From contig CAWCHZ010000002.1 of assembly GCA_963795555.1 (NCBI GenBank), positions 1,798,001 to 1,862,000 of the forward strand: DNA of 64,000 nucleotides, written 5' to 3'. The DNA comes from CAWCHZ01 sp963795555 (lineage in GTDB: Bacteria; Actinomycetota; Thermoleophilia; Solirubrobacterales; Solirubrobacteraceae). The first letter of the stretch is position 1. Each line of letters starts with the position of its first letter. The notes beneath the pieces are model-generated. The model saw only the letters and a program-made list of their open reading frames with translations. It was not told where the DNA came from and made no database searches. The position numbers were made by a program, and so were the translations under genes. Of this stretch, positions 23,757 to 31,570 are shown in pieces.

Positions 23757-24842
23757 TTGGTCTTCGTCTTCGCCAACGTCCTCCAGCCGCTGATCGACGC
23801 CGCCAAGGCGGTCCTGGACTTCTTCCACAACTCGGTCGGGTTCGGCTGGGGCGCCTCGATCATCGCGCTGACCGTCCTGGTGCGGCTGGTCCTGCTGCCG
23901 CTCACGGTCAAGCAGTTCCACTCGATGCAGAAGATGCAGGTGCTCGCCCCGCAGATGAAGGCCCTGCAGGCGAAGTACAAGGAGGACAAGCAGCGTCTGC
24001 AGCAGGAGATGATGAAGCTCTACCGGGAGCACAACGTCAATCCGTTCGGCTCCTGCCTGCCGCTGGTTGCGCAGCTGCCCGTCTTCGTCTCGCTCTTCTA
24101 CATGCTGCGCAGCGACCTGCGTCGAGACATCTGCCACCAGGTCGGCGGCGCGCTCGTCAAGCACGTCAGCGGCCATACGTCGACCACCGTCTGCACCAAC
24201 GCGGCCGCCTATCACCACGACGTCCGGTTTTTGTTCATACCCGACCTGACGACCTCAGCGCACGGCGTCGTCCTCGTTGTGCTGCTGGTCCTCTACGTCG
24301 CCTCGCAGCTGGGCTCGACGCTGCTGATGCCGACCGGCGTGGACCCCAACCAGCGCCGCATGATGATGCTGCTGCCGCTCGTCTTCACGCTGTTCGTCGC
24401 TCGCTTCCCGGCAGGACTGCTCGTCTACTGGATCACGACCAACATCTGGACGGTCGCTCAGCAGTACACGATCCGCCGCTTCGTCGGCCCGGTGCCCGTG
24501 CCGGCTGCGGCCACGACCGGGGACGGCCGCGCCAGCCGTGGCCTCGGTGGGCTCTTCGGCTCGCTGCGTGGTCAGGCGGCGGTCACCGACAAGCCCGCCG
24601 GAGCGGCAGCGTTGGGGGCCGGCGGCAGCGGGACGAAACGCGCCCCCGATTCCCAGCGCGGCACGGGCTCGACCAATGGCGCAAAGGGCGAGAGCGCCGA
24701 CAAGGCACAGGGTGTCGCCGGCGGCAAGGCACAGGGTGTCGCCGGCGGCAAGGGCGCCACGCAGCCGCGCTCTGCGCCCGGCAGCGGGCCACCGCCACCA
24801 TCCCCCCGCAAGCGCAAACGCAGGTCGGGACGGCGGCGTTGA
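23757..24842 (+). CDS. yidC: Membrane protein insertase YidC (Gram-positive type)
   Basis: 361 residues from TTG 23757. The Oxa1/YidC core has five transmembrane segments: one near residue 5, then WGASIIALTVLVRLVLLPLTV with its positively charged groove Arg, PFGSCLPLVAQLPVFVSLFYML, TTSAHGVVLVVLLVLYVASQL and MMLLPLVFTLFVARFPAGLLVYW. There is a cytosolic coiled hairpin (QMKALQAKYKEDKQRLQQEMMKLYREHN). The C-terminal tail of about 100 residues is Ala/Gly/Lys-rich with GVAGGKAQ repeats and ends KRKRRSGRRR, a basic tail as in relatives that bind ribosomes. Confidence 0.96.
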   Translation: MVFVFANVLQPLIDAAKAVLDFFHNSVGFGWGASIIALTVLVRLVLLPLTVKQFHSMQKMQVLAPQMKALQAKYKEDKQRLQQEMMKLYREHNVNPFGSCLPLVAQLPVFVSLFYMLRSDLRRDICHQVGGALVKHVSGHTSTTVCTNAAAYHHDVRFLFIPDLTTSAHGVVLVVLLVLYVASQLGSTLLMPTGVDPNQRRMMMLLPLVFTLFVARFPAGLLVYWITTNIWTVAQQYTIRRFVGPVPVPAAATTGDGRASRGLGGLFGSLRGQAAVTDKPAGAAALGAGGSGTKRAPDSQRGTGSTNGAKGESADKAQGVAGGKAQGVAGGKGATQPRSAPGSGPPPPSPRKRKRRSGRRR

Positions 24843-25333
24843 TGCAGGCCGGCAGCCCTCCGGCGGGCACCGACGGGTCTGCCGAAGGTCAGCAGCGAGC
24901 CAAGGAGCTGCTCGAGCAGATCGCGGCCGCGCTGGGCCTGGAGGCTGAGGTCGAGGTCAGCGTCGAGGACGAGACGCTGCTGATCAACGTCGAGGGCGAC
25001 GATCTCGGGTTGCTGATCGGTCGTCACGGGCAGACGATCGACGCCGCCCAGCACCTCGCCTTCCTGGTAGCGAGCCGCGATCGACCGCCGTGGCGGCGGG
25101 TGGTCCTGGACGCGGCTGGCTACCGCGCCCGTCGTGCCGAGGCGCTGCAGCGGCGCGCCGACCAGGCCGTCGCCGAGGCACTGCGCTCAGGGCACGCCGT
25201 GGAGCTCGAGCCAATGGCGTCCGCCGAGCGGCGCATCGTCCACGAGTACCTGCGCGATCGGCACGACATCGAGACCTACAGCGAGGGCGATGAGCCCGAG
25301 CGCCGGCTCGTGATCACGCCGGTGACAGCTTAG
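24842..25333 (+). CDS. Jag/KhpB-like RNA-binding protein (KH and R3H domains)
   Basis: 163 residues. The KH domain has the GxxG loop in LLIGRHGQTIDAAQHLAFL, and the C-terminal R3H domain shows MASAERRIVHEYLRDRHDIETYSEGDEPERRLVI. No Jag_N domain is present. Jag/KhpB binds RNA and affects cell elongation in Gram-positive bacteria, and the gene regularly follows yidC. The ATG shares one base with the yidC TGA (TGATG). Confidence 0.92.
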   Translation: MQAGSPPAGTDGSAEGQQRAKELLEQIAAALGLEAEVEVSVEDETLLINVEGDDLGLLIGRHGQTIDAAQHLAFLVASRDRPPWRRVVLDAAGYRARRAEALQRRADQAVAEALRSGHAVELEPMASAERRIVHEYLRDRHDIETYSEGDEPERRLVITPVTA

Positions 25334-25379
25334 GGGCGCCGAGCGCCAGGGGGCGCTTCACGCTCCACGACGCGCCCGG

Positions 25380-25395
25380 TGTAAAACGTGAAACA
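25380..25395. promoter_or_regulatory. parS-like centromere site
   Basis: TGTAAAACGTGAAACA matches the ParB-binding consensus TGTTTCACGTGAAACA at 13 of 16 positions, with one half-site perfect. It lies about 1.7 kb from parB and about 3 kb from dnaA, and its last base is the A of the rsmG ATG. Confidence 0.7.
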
Positions 25396-26096
25396 TGGCT
25401 CGTGTCGACACGCGACTCGAGGAGATCGCGCGGCGGTGGTCGCTGGAGCCCGCCGCTGTGGAGCGGCTCGCCCGCCTCGCGGAGCTCATCGCGACCGACC
25501 CAGCCGCCCCAACGACCGTCCGCGAACTCGACCGCATTCTCGACGTCCACGTGGCGGACTCGCTGGTCGCGCTCGAGGTCGGGCCCTTCAAACGGGCGCG
25601 GACGGTCGCCGATATCGGCTCGGGCGCCGGGTTCCCCGGCCTGGCGCTTGCGGCAACGCTCGACCAGGCTCACGTAACCCTGGTCGAGAGCGTCATGAAG
25701 AAGGTCCAGTTCCTTGCGAAAGCCGTCAAGTACGCGGGCATCGAAAACGTCGCGGTGGCCGCCGGCCGGGTCGAGCAGTGGGATGGTCGTGACAGCTGCG
25801 ATGCGGTGACCGCCCGCGCGTTGGCCGCCCTGCCTGTGGTGGTGGAATATGCCGCGCCGCTGCTGCGGATCGGCGGCACACTGATCGCCTGGCGTGGACG
25901 GCGCGATTGGGCGGAGGAGCAGGCCGCGGCTCGGGCCGCCGCAATCGTCGGCTTGAGCCAGGTGGGGGTGCGACCGGTGAGGCCGTATGCGCAGGCACGC
26001 GACCTGCACCTGCACGTCTTCGCCAAGGATCGCCCGACCCCGCCCGGCTTTCCGCGCCGTCCCGGGATGGCCGCCAAGAATCCGCTGGGAGGATAG
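25395..26096 (+). CDS. rsmG: 16S rRNA (guanine-N7) methyltransferase RsmG/GidB
   Basis: 233 residues. SAM-dependent enzyme that methylates N7 of G527 in 16S rRNA. The SAM-binding loop is VADIGSGAGFPGLALAA, followed by VTLVESVMKKVQFL, VTARALAALPVVVEYAAPLL and the C-terminal strand region ending PGMAAKNPLGG. The ATG overlaps the parS-like site, so ParB spreading or binding could influence its expression. It sits in the usual jag-rsmG-parA order. Confidence 0.96.
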   Translation: MARVDTRLEEIARRWSLEPAAVERLARLAELIATDPAAPTTVRELDRILDVHVADSLVALEVGPFKRARTVADIGSGAGFPGLALAATLDQAHVTLVESVMKKVQFLAKAVKYAGIENVAVAAGRVEQWDGRDSCDAVTARALAALPVVVEYAAPLLRIGGTLIAWRGRRDWAEEQAAARAAAIVGLSQVGVRPVRPYAQARDLHLHVFAKDRPTPPGFPRRPGMAAKNPLGG

Positions 26097-26256
26097 GGCC
26101 GTGTGCTCCGCTCAGGCGCACGCTCCGCGGCGCCCAGGCCGGCCGAAGCCTTCGCTGCGCCCAGGTCAGGCCGCAGGCTCCTCTCGCTCAGGTGGGCGCC
26201 GGCTCCGCGCTCGCCCGCGCGGACGTCTGACCGGGTTTGCCGCTAGCTTGGGCGCC
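26097..26256. other. Spacer between rsmG and parA
   Basis: 160 nt with several imperfect CGCTCAGG-type repeats and no open frame of interest. It ends in the parA promoter-like box. Confidence 0.4.
26244..26249 (+). promoter_or_regulatory. Candidate -10 element TAGCTT for leaderless parA mRNA
   Basis: TAGCTT ends 7 nt before the GTG of parA. There is no ribosome-binding site between them. Confidence 0.5.
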
Positions 26257-27015
26257 GTGGGCACCATCTACGCGATCGCCAACCAGAAGGGCGGCGTCGG
26301 CAAGACCACGACGGCCGTCAACGTCGCCGCGTGCGTCGCCCAGGCCGGGCTGGAGACGCTGCTGGTGGACGTCGATCCACAGGCCAACGCCACGGTGTCG
26401 CTCGGCCTCTCCAAGCACCACCGCCCCCACATCTATGATGTCCTGACGCGCTCGGCGAGCATCGAGGACGTGCTGACGTCGACCATGATGGGGCACCTGC
26501 AGGTGATCACGTCCGGTCCGGATCTGGCGGGCGCGAGCGTCGAGCTGCCGCGCGAGGCTGGCTCGGAGACCCGTCTGCGCGACGCGCTGCGGCCGGTGAT
26601 GGGCCGCTACTCCTATGCGTTCCTCGACTGCCCGCCGGCGCTCGGGCCACTGACCGTGGGCGCCCTGGTCGCCGCCGACCGCGTGATCGTGCCCGTGCAG
26701 ACCGAGTACTTCGCGCTCGAGGGGCTCGCCGGGCTGCTCGACACGGTCGAGCTGATCCAGCGCGAGCTCAACCCGCACCTGAGCGTGGCCGGGATGCTGT
26801 TGACGATGCACGACGGCCGCACGAGGCTCGCCCGCGACGTTGAGCGGGAGGTCCGCGAGCACTTCCCGCGGCTCGTCTTCGACACCGTCATCCCGCGCAA
26901 CATTCGACTCGGCGAGGCGCCCAGCTTCGGCGTCCCGGTGATCGAGCACGACCCGCTCTGCGCCGGCGCCGATGCCTACTTCGAGCTGGCCAAGGAGGTG
27001 GCTGCGCGTGGCTGA
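26257..27015 (+). CDS. parA: Chromosome-partitioning ATPase ParA/Soj
   Basis: 252 residues from GTG 26257. The deviant Walker A AIANQKGGVGKTTTAVNVA sits near the N-terminus, followed by LLVDVDPQANAT, the Walker B-like FLDCPPALGPLTVGAL and VPVQTEYFALEGLAGLLDTV. It forms ATP-dependent dimers on DNA that pull ParB-parS complexes. The frame is open upstream to 25987, but only the GTG start gives the family N-terminus, and a TAGCTT box lies 7 nt before it. The C-terminus EVAARG overlaps a GTG that opens a 33-codon mini-ORF before parB. Confidence 0.96.
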   Translation: MGTIYAIANQKGGVGKTTTAVNVAACVAQAGLETLLVDVDPQANATVSLGLSKHHRPHIYDVLTRSASIEDVLTSTMMGHLQVITSGPDLAGASVELPREAGSETRLRDALRPVMGRYSYAFLDCPPALGPLTVGALVAADRVIVPVQTEYFALEGLAGLLDTVELIQRELNPHLSVAGMLLTMHDGRTRLARDVEREVREHFPRLVFDTVIPRNIRLGEAPSFGVPVIEHDPLCAGADAYFELAKEVAARG

Positions 27016-27109
27016 GCGTTTCCGCGAGCCTGTCGTGGAGACCCCGCCCATGGCTGCAGCGGCCGAGCGTACCTGCGAACCCGCCCCGGAGGTCCCGGCG
27101 CGTGGCTGA
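27008..27109 (+). other. 33-codon mini-ORF from a duplicated parA/parB junction
   Basis: The GTG at 27008 overlaps the parA stop exactly as the parB GTG at 27102 overlaps this ORF's stop: both show GTGGCTGA, 94 nt apart. Its product starts MAERFREP like ParB (MAERPRAM) and ends EVPARG like ParA (EVAARG), so it reads as a tandem copy of the gene junction rather than a protein with its own history. It may still be translated and couple parA to parB. Confidence 0.6.
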
Positions 27110-27977
27110 GCGTCCGCGCGCCATGGGCCGCGGGCTGGCGGCCATCCTCTCCTCGCCCGAGCGCGGTGGTGAGCCCGCCATGCGCCACGTCGCCGTCGAG
27201 CTGATCGTCCCCAACCCCCGTCAGCCCCGGCGCGACTTCGATGAGGAGACGCTGACCGAGCTGGCCGAGTCGCTGCGCGCGCGCGGCGTCATCCAGCCGG
27301 TGATCGTGCGCCCGGTGCCGGGCGGCACCTATGAGCTGATCGCCGGCGAGCGCCGCTGGCGCGCGGCCCAGCTCGCCGGCCTGGAGACGATCCCGGCGAT
27401 CGTGCGCCCCCACGACGACGCCGAGTCGCTCGAGCTGGCGCTGATCGAGAACATGGCGCGCGAGAACCTCAACCCTGTCGAGGAGGCGCGCGCCTGCGCT
27501 GCGCTCGTCGATGAGCTGGGACTGACGCAGGACGAGGTCGGCAAGCGCGTCGGGCGCAGCCGCGTGGCGATCGCCAACCTGCTGCGGCTGCTCGCGCTGC
27601 CCGACGCCGCGCTCGAGCTGATCTCCTCCGGCGCCCTCAGCGCGGGCCACGGTCGGGCGCTGCTGATGGCGCGCGACCACGAGGCGCGCCGGCACCTGGC
27701 GGCCCAGGCGGTCACCGAGGGCTGGTCGGTGCGCGAGCTAGAGCGCCGCTCGCGACTGGCCGCCGAGTCCCCAACGCCGGGCGCGCGGCGCGCCGGGCGC
27801 AGGCTCCATCCCGAGCAGGAGGCGGCCGTCGAGCGCATTGGAGATGCCTTCGGGGCGCTCGTCGGCCGCGACGTCCGCGTCGCGCCGAGCGGCAGCGGCT
27901 ACCGAGTCGAGCTGGCGTTCGAGTCGATCGACGATGCGCTGGCCCTGGCCGAGCGGCTGCGGGGCGAGACGGGCTGA
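27102..27977 (+). CDS. parB: Chromosome-partitioning protein ParB
   Basis: 291 residues. The N-terminal CTPase domain has VPNPRQPRRDFDEETLTELAESL, the arginine motif YELIAGERRWRAAQLAGL and ALIENMARENLNPVEEA. A helix-turn-helix (LTQDEVGKRVGRSRVAIANLLRLLALP) binds parS, and the C-terminal part is the dimerisation region. GTG 27102 overlaps the mini-ORF stop by GTGGCTGA. The gene is the last of the plus-strand origin arm, followed by a hairpin. Confidence 0.96.
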   Translation: MAERPRAMGRGLAAILSSPERGGEPAMRHVAVELIVPNPRQPRRDFDEETLTELAESLRARGVIQPVIVRPVPGGTYELIAGERRWRAAQLAGLETIPAIVRPHDDAESLELALIENMARENLNPVEEARACAALVDELGLTQDEVGKRVGRSRVAIANLLRLLALPDAALELISSGALSAGHGRALLMARDHEARRHLAAQAVTEGWSVRELERRSRLAAESPTPGARRAGRRLHPEQEAAVERIGDAFGALVGRDVRVAPSGSGYRVELAFESIDDALALAERLRGETG

Positions 27978-28267
27978 CGGGCGCGTCGCGGATGCCACCG
28001 TGCGGTGGCATATGAGCTTTGCTACCAAGCGGTGTCAGCCACGCTTGCCGCCGAACGGGGCAAAGGAGATCGCGTGACCATTCGCTCCTCCGGCGGGCTG
28101 ACGAGAACAGGCTGCTGACTCGCTAGTGCGACATCCGTACAAGAGGAATGTGGCGACCTCCCCCGCACACAGACTCGATGAGGGCGGCAGCTCACGGACG
28201 ACGTCGGCGCTACCATCCCCTATCCAGGCAGCTCGCCGCGACCAATAGCTGTGGCGATGCAGGCGAA
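27978..28267. other. 290-nt interval between parB and tRNA-Ile
   Basis: It holds the parB terminator hairpin and two very short coupled frames on the plus strand (28012-28077, then GTG 28074 to 28118 with AAAGGAG 5 nt before the GTG). Base composition is less GC-rich than in the neighbours. Nothing else was recognised. Confidence 0.35.
27992..28011 (+). terminator. Hairpin terminator after parB
   Basis: ATGCCACC and GGTGGCAT pair perfectly around the loop GTGC, 15 nt after the parB stop. No T-tract follows. Confidence 0.6.
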
Positions 28268-28341
<74 letters not shown>

Positions 28342-28344
28342 TAG

Positions 28345-28366
28345 AAAGCCCGCTATCGGCGGGTTT
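28345..28366 (+). terminator. Rho-independent terminator after tRNA-Ile
   Basis: CCCGC-TATCG-GCGGG followed by TTT, preceded by AAAG. It begins a few bases after the tRNA 3' end. Confidence 0.65.
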
Positions 28367-28578
28367 CCTGGCTGAGCAGGCGTCCGCGGCCCTGTAGCGC
28401 GGGCCATGGATGTGCCATTCGGCGGACATCCCGGAAGCACGGCGGCGTCGCGCATGAGCGTGCAGCGCCCGAGACGGCCGAGGGAGTCCGCTGAAAGCTC
28501 GTGTGCGCGCTGCTCCCGAGACGCCTGCTGAGGTAGCGTACGGCCGAGTAAACGGCAACTGCGTGTGGGGAGTGCGTC

Positions 28579-29043
28579 ATGCCCTATACCGTGGAATTCA
28601 CCACTGTCTCGACCGTCGGTCTGGAGTCGTCGCCGGTGGAGGCCGCGCTCGCTGGTCTGCGGGCGCACGAGGCTCGCTACTTCAAGAACAAGTACGACCA
28701 TGTCTTCACGGTGGAGCCTGCGAGCGACGCCAAGACGACCATCGACTGGGTGCACCGGATCCTCAAGGAAGAACGCGACATCGTCATCTCGTCTCGCCCG
28801 CTCGAGGTCTCGGCATTCCAGATCGAGAACATCCGAATTGCGTACGTCTTCTACGAGAGCGGCCTGTCGATCAACGTGATGTACACCGTCGACGACCCCG
28901 GCAAGCGCGCGGTCGGGTTCAAGCTCTCCGAGGGGATGGAAGTCCCCGCGGAGCTCGCCTCGCAATTCAAGTTCGCCAGCCAGAAGTCGAGGCTCGCCGG
29001 AACCATTCGCGGTTCCTACTTCGCATTCAAGAACGAGTACTAA
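28579..29043 (+). CDS. Hypothetical protein (orphan-like, next to tRNA-Ile)
   Basis: 154 residues with GGGGAG six bases before the ATG, a better ribosome-binding site than most genes here. The protein has no signal peptide or membrane segment and mixes charged and aromatic residues (EARYFKNKYDHVFTVEP, IENIRIAYVFYESGLSINVMY). I do not recognise a family. Codon use is visibly less GC-biased at third positions than in the flanking genes, and it lies 240 nt from a tRNA gene, which suggests acquisition, though no integrase or tRNA-end repeat was found. A hairpin follows the stop. Confidence 0.7.
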   Translation: MPYTVEFTTVSTVGLESSPVEAALAGLRAHEARYFKNKYDHVFTVEPASDAKTTIDWVHRILKEERDIVISSRPLEVSAFQIENIRIAYVFYESGLSINVMYTVDDPGKRAVGFKLSEGMEVPAELASQFKFASQKSRLAGTIRGSYFAFKNEY

Positions 29044-29166
29044 TCCCAGCTCGGCGTCTCGTAGGAGCGCGTGGCGCGCCATATCCGCCGTCGGTGATGG
29101 ATCGCGGTTACTCCCGGACCGGCGCGTCAACTTGGTCGCCGAGCGGGCCGCGAGCTGTCGAGCGTT

Positions 29167-29185
29167 GCTCCGCGGCTAGCGGAGC
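29167..29185. terminator. Stem-loop between convergent genes
   Basis: GCTCCGC-GGCTA-GCGGAGC, a perfect 7-bp stem between the orphan gene and the dCTP deaminase gene. It could stop transcription from both sides. Confidence 0.5.
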
Positions 29186-29196
29186 GCCCCGCCCCG

Positions 29197-30453
29197 TTAA
29201 GACCCGTCCCCGAACAGCCGCGCTGCGCGGTCATCGGCGGCCGGCGCGCCTGGCGACTCCGCTGCCGTCTGCTCGGCGAAGTGCTTGCTGAGCATCGTCT
29301 CCTGGCCCTGGTAGTTGGAGCCGACCTCGCTGCCGTAGAGGCGGTCGGGGATCTCCAGCATCGTCTCGAAGGCCAGCTTGCAGATCGGCTGGCGGTGCTC
29401 GACCATGAAGGGGACGTCGCGCGCCCGCACCTCCAATGCCGCGCGCGAGCCGAACCTGCGCCCGCTGGCGTCGAAGCCAAAGCCCGGGTCGAAGAAGCCG
29501 GCGTAGTGGGTGCGCAGCTCGCCGGCGGTCGGGTCGTAGGCCATCATCTCCGCGGCGTAGCTCGGTGGCACGGAGACCCCCTCGGCGGAGATCAGCAGGT
29601 AGAACACCTCGGGGTCCAGCACGATCCGCCCGCCCGCCTCGGGCATGACCGGCTCCCAATAGTCGCGCCAGCGGTAGTGGCGCAGCTGCGACAGGTCGAG
29701 CCTGTTGCTGTTCTTCTTCGCGCGGTAGCCGACGACGCGGTTGTGCGGCCCGCTCAGATCGACGCTCAGGAACAGCCCGTCGGAGATCGACAGATCGCTG
29801 TGCGGCAGCGCGTGCTGATCGATGTAGAGCAGCGGAAACTCGTCATGGATCCGCGCGAGCTCATCGTCGGGGACGCGTGGATCACCGGCCGCAAGCCGCA
29901 GCTGGTTGAGGCTCAGCAGCTGCTGGACGCGCACGGCGAAGGACCGCGGCACGACTTCGAGGTAGAGCTTCCCGCGATAGCCGGCCGGGATCTCGTCGAA
30001 GCGGTGGTTGCCATCCGTGATCACCCGGGTGAAGACGTCCAGCCGACCCGTCGAGCTCTTCGGGTTGGCCTTGGCGCGCACATGGTGCGGCAGGTCGAGC
30101 TCCTCGATCAGTGGGATCAGGTACGGCCGGTCGCGCTCCAGCGTCGCCCCCTCGCGGAGGTCGACGCGGTCGAGCGCAAGATCCTTGACGCGATCGAGCA
30201 CGGCCGTGCCCGTGCTCGGCAAGAAGCTGCAGCGCAGCGCCCAGGCGTGATCGGCCAGCCGCAGGTCGATGCTGGCGGGCTGGATGCTCTCCGGGCGGAT
30301 TCGGTAGTCGCCCGATGAGATCCATCCCTGCGCCACCGCCTCCGCCAGGCCCTGCGACGGGACCACGCCGCGCGGCCCGCGGTGCCCTGTCCGGCCGTGT
30401 TCGCCAGCGGGCCGTTGGGCTTCCCAGGTCACGTCGCTCCTCGAGGCGGTCAT
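29197..30453 (-). CDS. Long-form 2'-deoxycytidine 5'-triphosphate deaminase
   Basis: About 418 residues from ATG 30453; TTG 30498 would add 15 and neither has a clear ribosome-binding site. Two trimer-type dUTPase/Dcd folds are fused. The first has IQPASIDLRLADHAW, KANPKSSTGRLDVFTRVI and LYLEVVPRSFAVRV. The second has LISAEGVSVPPSYAAEMMAYDP, HYAGFFDPGFGF, ALEVRARDVPF and YGSEVGSNYQGQ. It would deaminate dCTP to dUTP for thymidylate synthesis. The double-length form is a known subgroup distinct from the roughly 190-residue Dcd. Confidence 0.88.
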   Translation of the reverse strand: MTASRSDVTWEAQRPAGEHGRTGHRGPRGVVPSQGLAEAVAQGWISSGDYRIRPESIQPASIDLRLADHAWALRCSFLPSTGTAVLDRVKDLALDRVDLREGATLERDRPYLIPLIEELDLPHHVRAKANPKSSTGRLDVFTRVITDGNHRFDEIPAGYRGKLYLEVVPRSFAVRVQQLLSLNQLRLAAGDPRVPDDELARIHDEFPLLYIDQHALPHSDLSISDGLFLSVDLSGPHNRVVGYRAKKNSNRLDLSQLRHYRWRDYWEPVMPEAGGRIVLDPEVFYLLISAEGVSVPPSYAAEMMAYDPTAGELRTHYAGFFDPGFGFDASGRRFGSRAALEVRARDVPFMVEHRQPICKLAFETMLEIPDRLYGSEVGSNYQGQETMLSKHFAEQTAAESPGAPAADDRAARLFGDGS

Positions 30454-30522
30454 AGGGGGAGGCTTGCCAGGCATTGGCGGGAAGCTTGCCAGACCCAACC
30501 ACCGCCAGAGGGAGCTGGGCTG

Positions 30523-31437
30523 TCAAGCGCCGGTGTGGGAGCGCGACGGCCCCCCGGCTGGCCGGTCGTGCCTGTACACGCCGGCCGTCTGCTCAGCGGC
30601 GAGTGTCGCTGGCGCCTGCTCCGGGCTGGCCAGCAGGACCGCCCCGACGGTGACCGCGGCGAAGGCGAGGATCCGCAGCGCGCCGAACAGGCCGCCCGGC
30701 ACGGGCTCGTGCAGCACGACCGTGCCGGCGGCGATCGGCATCGCGTTGGTGCACAGGGTGGCCAGGCCGGCGACCGTCAGCGCGCCGCCGCGCTGGTAGC
30801 CCAGCTGCAGCAGCGACGTGCCCAGCGTGTAGCCGAGGACGAGCGTGGCGAGGAAGGCGACGCGGGGACCGCCCTGCGTCGCCAGCTTGGTCGAGAAATC
30901 GCCGATCGAGAAGAGCAGACCACCGGCAAGTCCCTGCCCGGCGGCCAGCGCGCCGGCTCTGCGGGCGATCCAGAGCGCCAGCACGGCAAGCGCGGCCGTC
31001 CCGCCGATCCATAGCAGGACGACCCCGATCGAGCCGCCCCCGCCCGACCCGCTGGCCTTCGCCAGCGACGCCGATAGCGCCAGCAGGCCGACGATCGACA
31101 TCGCCACGCCGAGCATGCGTCGGGCGCCGAGGCGACGGCCGCTTCTGCGCGCCGAGACGTAGGCGAGGATCCCGATCCCGCCGGCGCCGATGCTCTGCAC
31201 GAGCGCGAGCGATGCAAGCGCCAGCGCGGCGGTGTAGAAGGCGAAGCTTCCCCCCTCCATCGCGAAGCCCAGCAGCCAGCCGCGGTGGCTGAGCAGCAGG
31301 CGTAGCGACTGCAGCGGGCGGCGCATCGACAGGCACGGCAGCTCGGCCGCTGCGTCATGCTCGCGCAGATAGGCGAGGTTCGCCAGCGTCGTGGAGGCCA
31401 CCTCCAGCGGCAGCGCGATGATCGTCCCGATCTCCAT
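30523..31437 (-). CDS. DMT-superfamily (EamA-like) membrane transporter
   Basis: About 304 residues from ATG 31437. Around nine or ten hydrophobic segments are visible, including GFAMEGGSFAFYTAALALASLALVQ, GIGILAYVSARR, MLGVAMSIVGLLALS and VVLLWIGGTAALAVLALWIA. The motif VLHEPVPGGLFGALRILAFAAVTVGAVLL at the end is typical of drug/metabolite transporter repeats. The substrate cannot be told from the sequence. TAGCCT lies 8 nt before the ATG, so the mRNA may be leaderless. The longer frame to 31581 overlaps the upstream promoter region and is rejected. Confidence 0.82.
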   Translation of the reverse strand: MEIGTIIALPLEVASTTLANLAYLREHDAAAELPCLSMRRPLQSLRLLLSHRGWLLGFAMEGGSFAFYTAALALASLALVQSIGAGGIGILAYVSARRSGRRLGARRMLGVAMSIVGLLALSASLAKASGSGGGGSIGVVLLWIGGTAALAVLALWIARRAGALAAGQGLAGGLLFSIGDFSTKLATQGGPRVAFLATLVLGYTLGTSLLQLGYQRGGALTVAGLATLCTNAMPIAAGTVVLHEPVPGGLFGALRILAFAAVTVGAVLLASPEQAPATLAAEQTAGVYRHDRPAGGPSRSHTGA

Positions 31438-31445
31438 CCAGGTCG

Positions 31446-31451
31446 AGGCTA
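31446..31451 (-). promoter_or_regulatory. Candidate -10 element TAGCCT for the DMT transporter
   Basis: TAGCCT on the minus strand, with 8 nt between it and ATG 31437. Confidence 0.5.
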
Positions 31452-31570
31452 GCCCGGCTCCACGCGCTGTGCAGCCGTAGATCAGGTCAGGCCGCGCTGG
31501 GACGCCGCCGCGGGCCGCCGATATCGGCTCGCGCCGCGACCGGGGCCGCTGCGCGGTGTTCCGAGCTGGC

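Noticed and set aside
28012..28118. Two coupled micro-frames after parB (one with AAAGGAG)
   Set aside because: Too short to judge, first start inside the terminator region, no further support. Recorded only within the spacer entry.
28342..29196. Integrated island at tRNA-Ile
   Set aside because: No integrase, no repeat of the tRNA 3' end and only one odd gene were found, so an element cannot be claimed.
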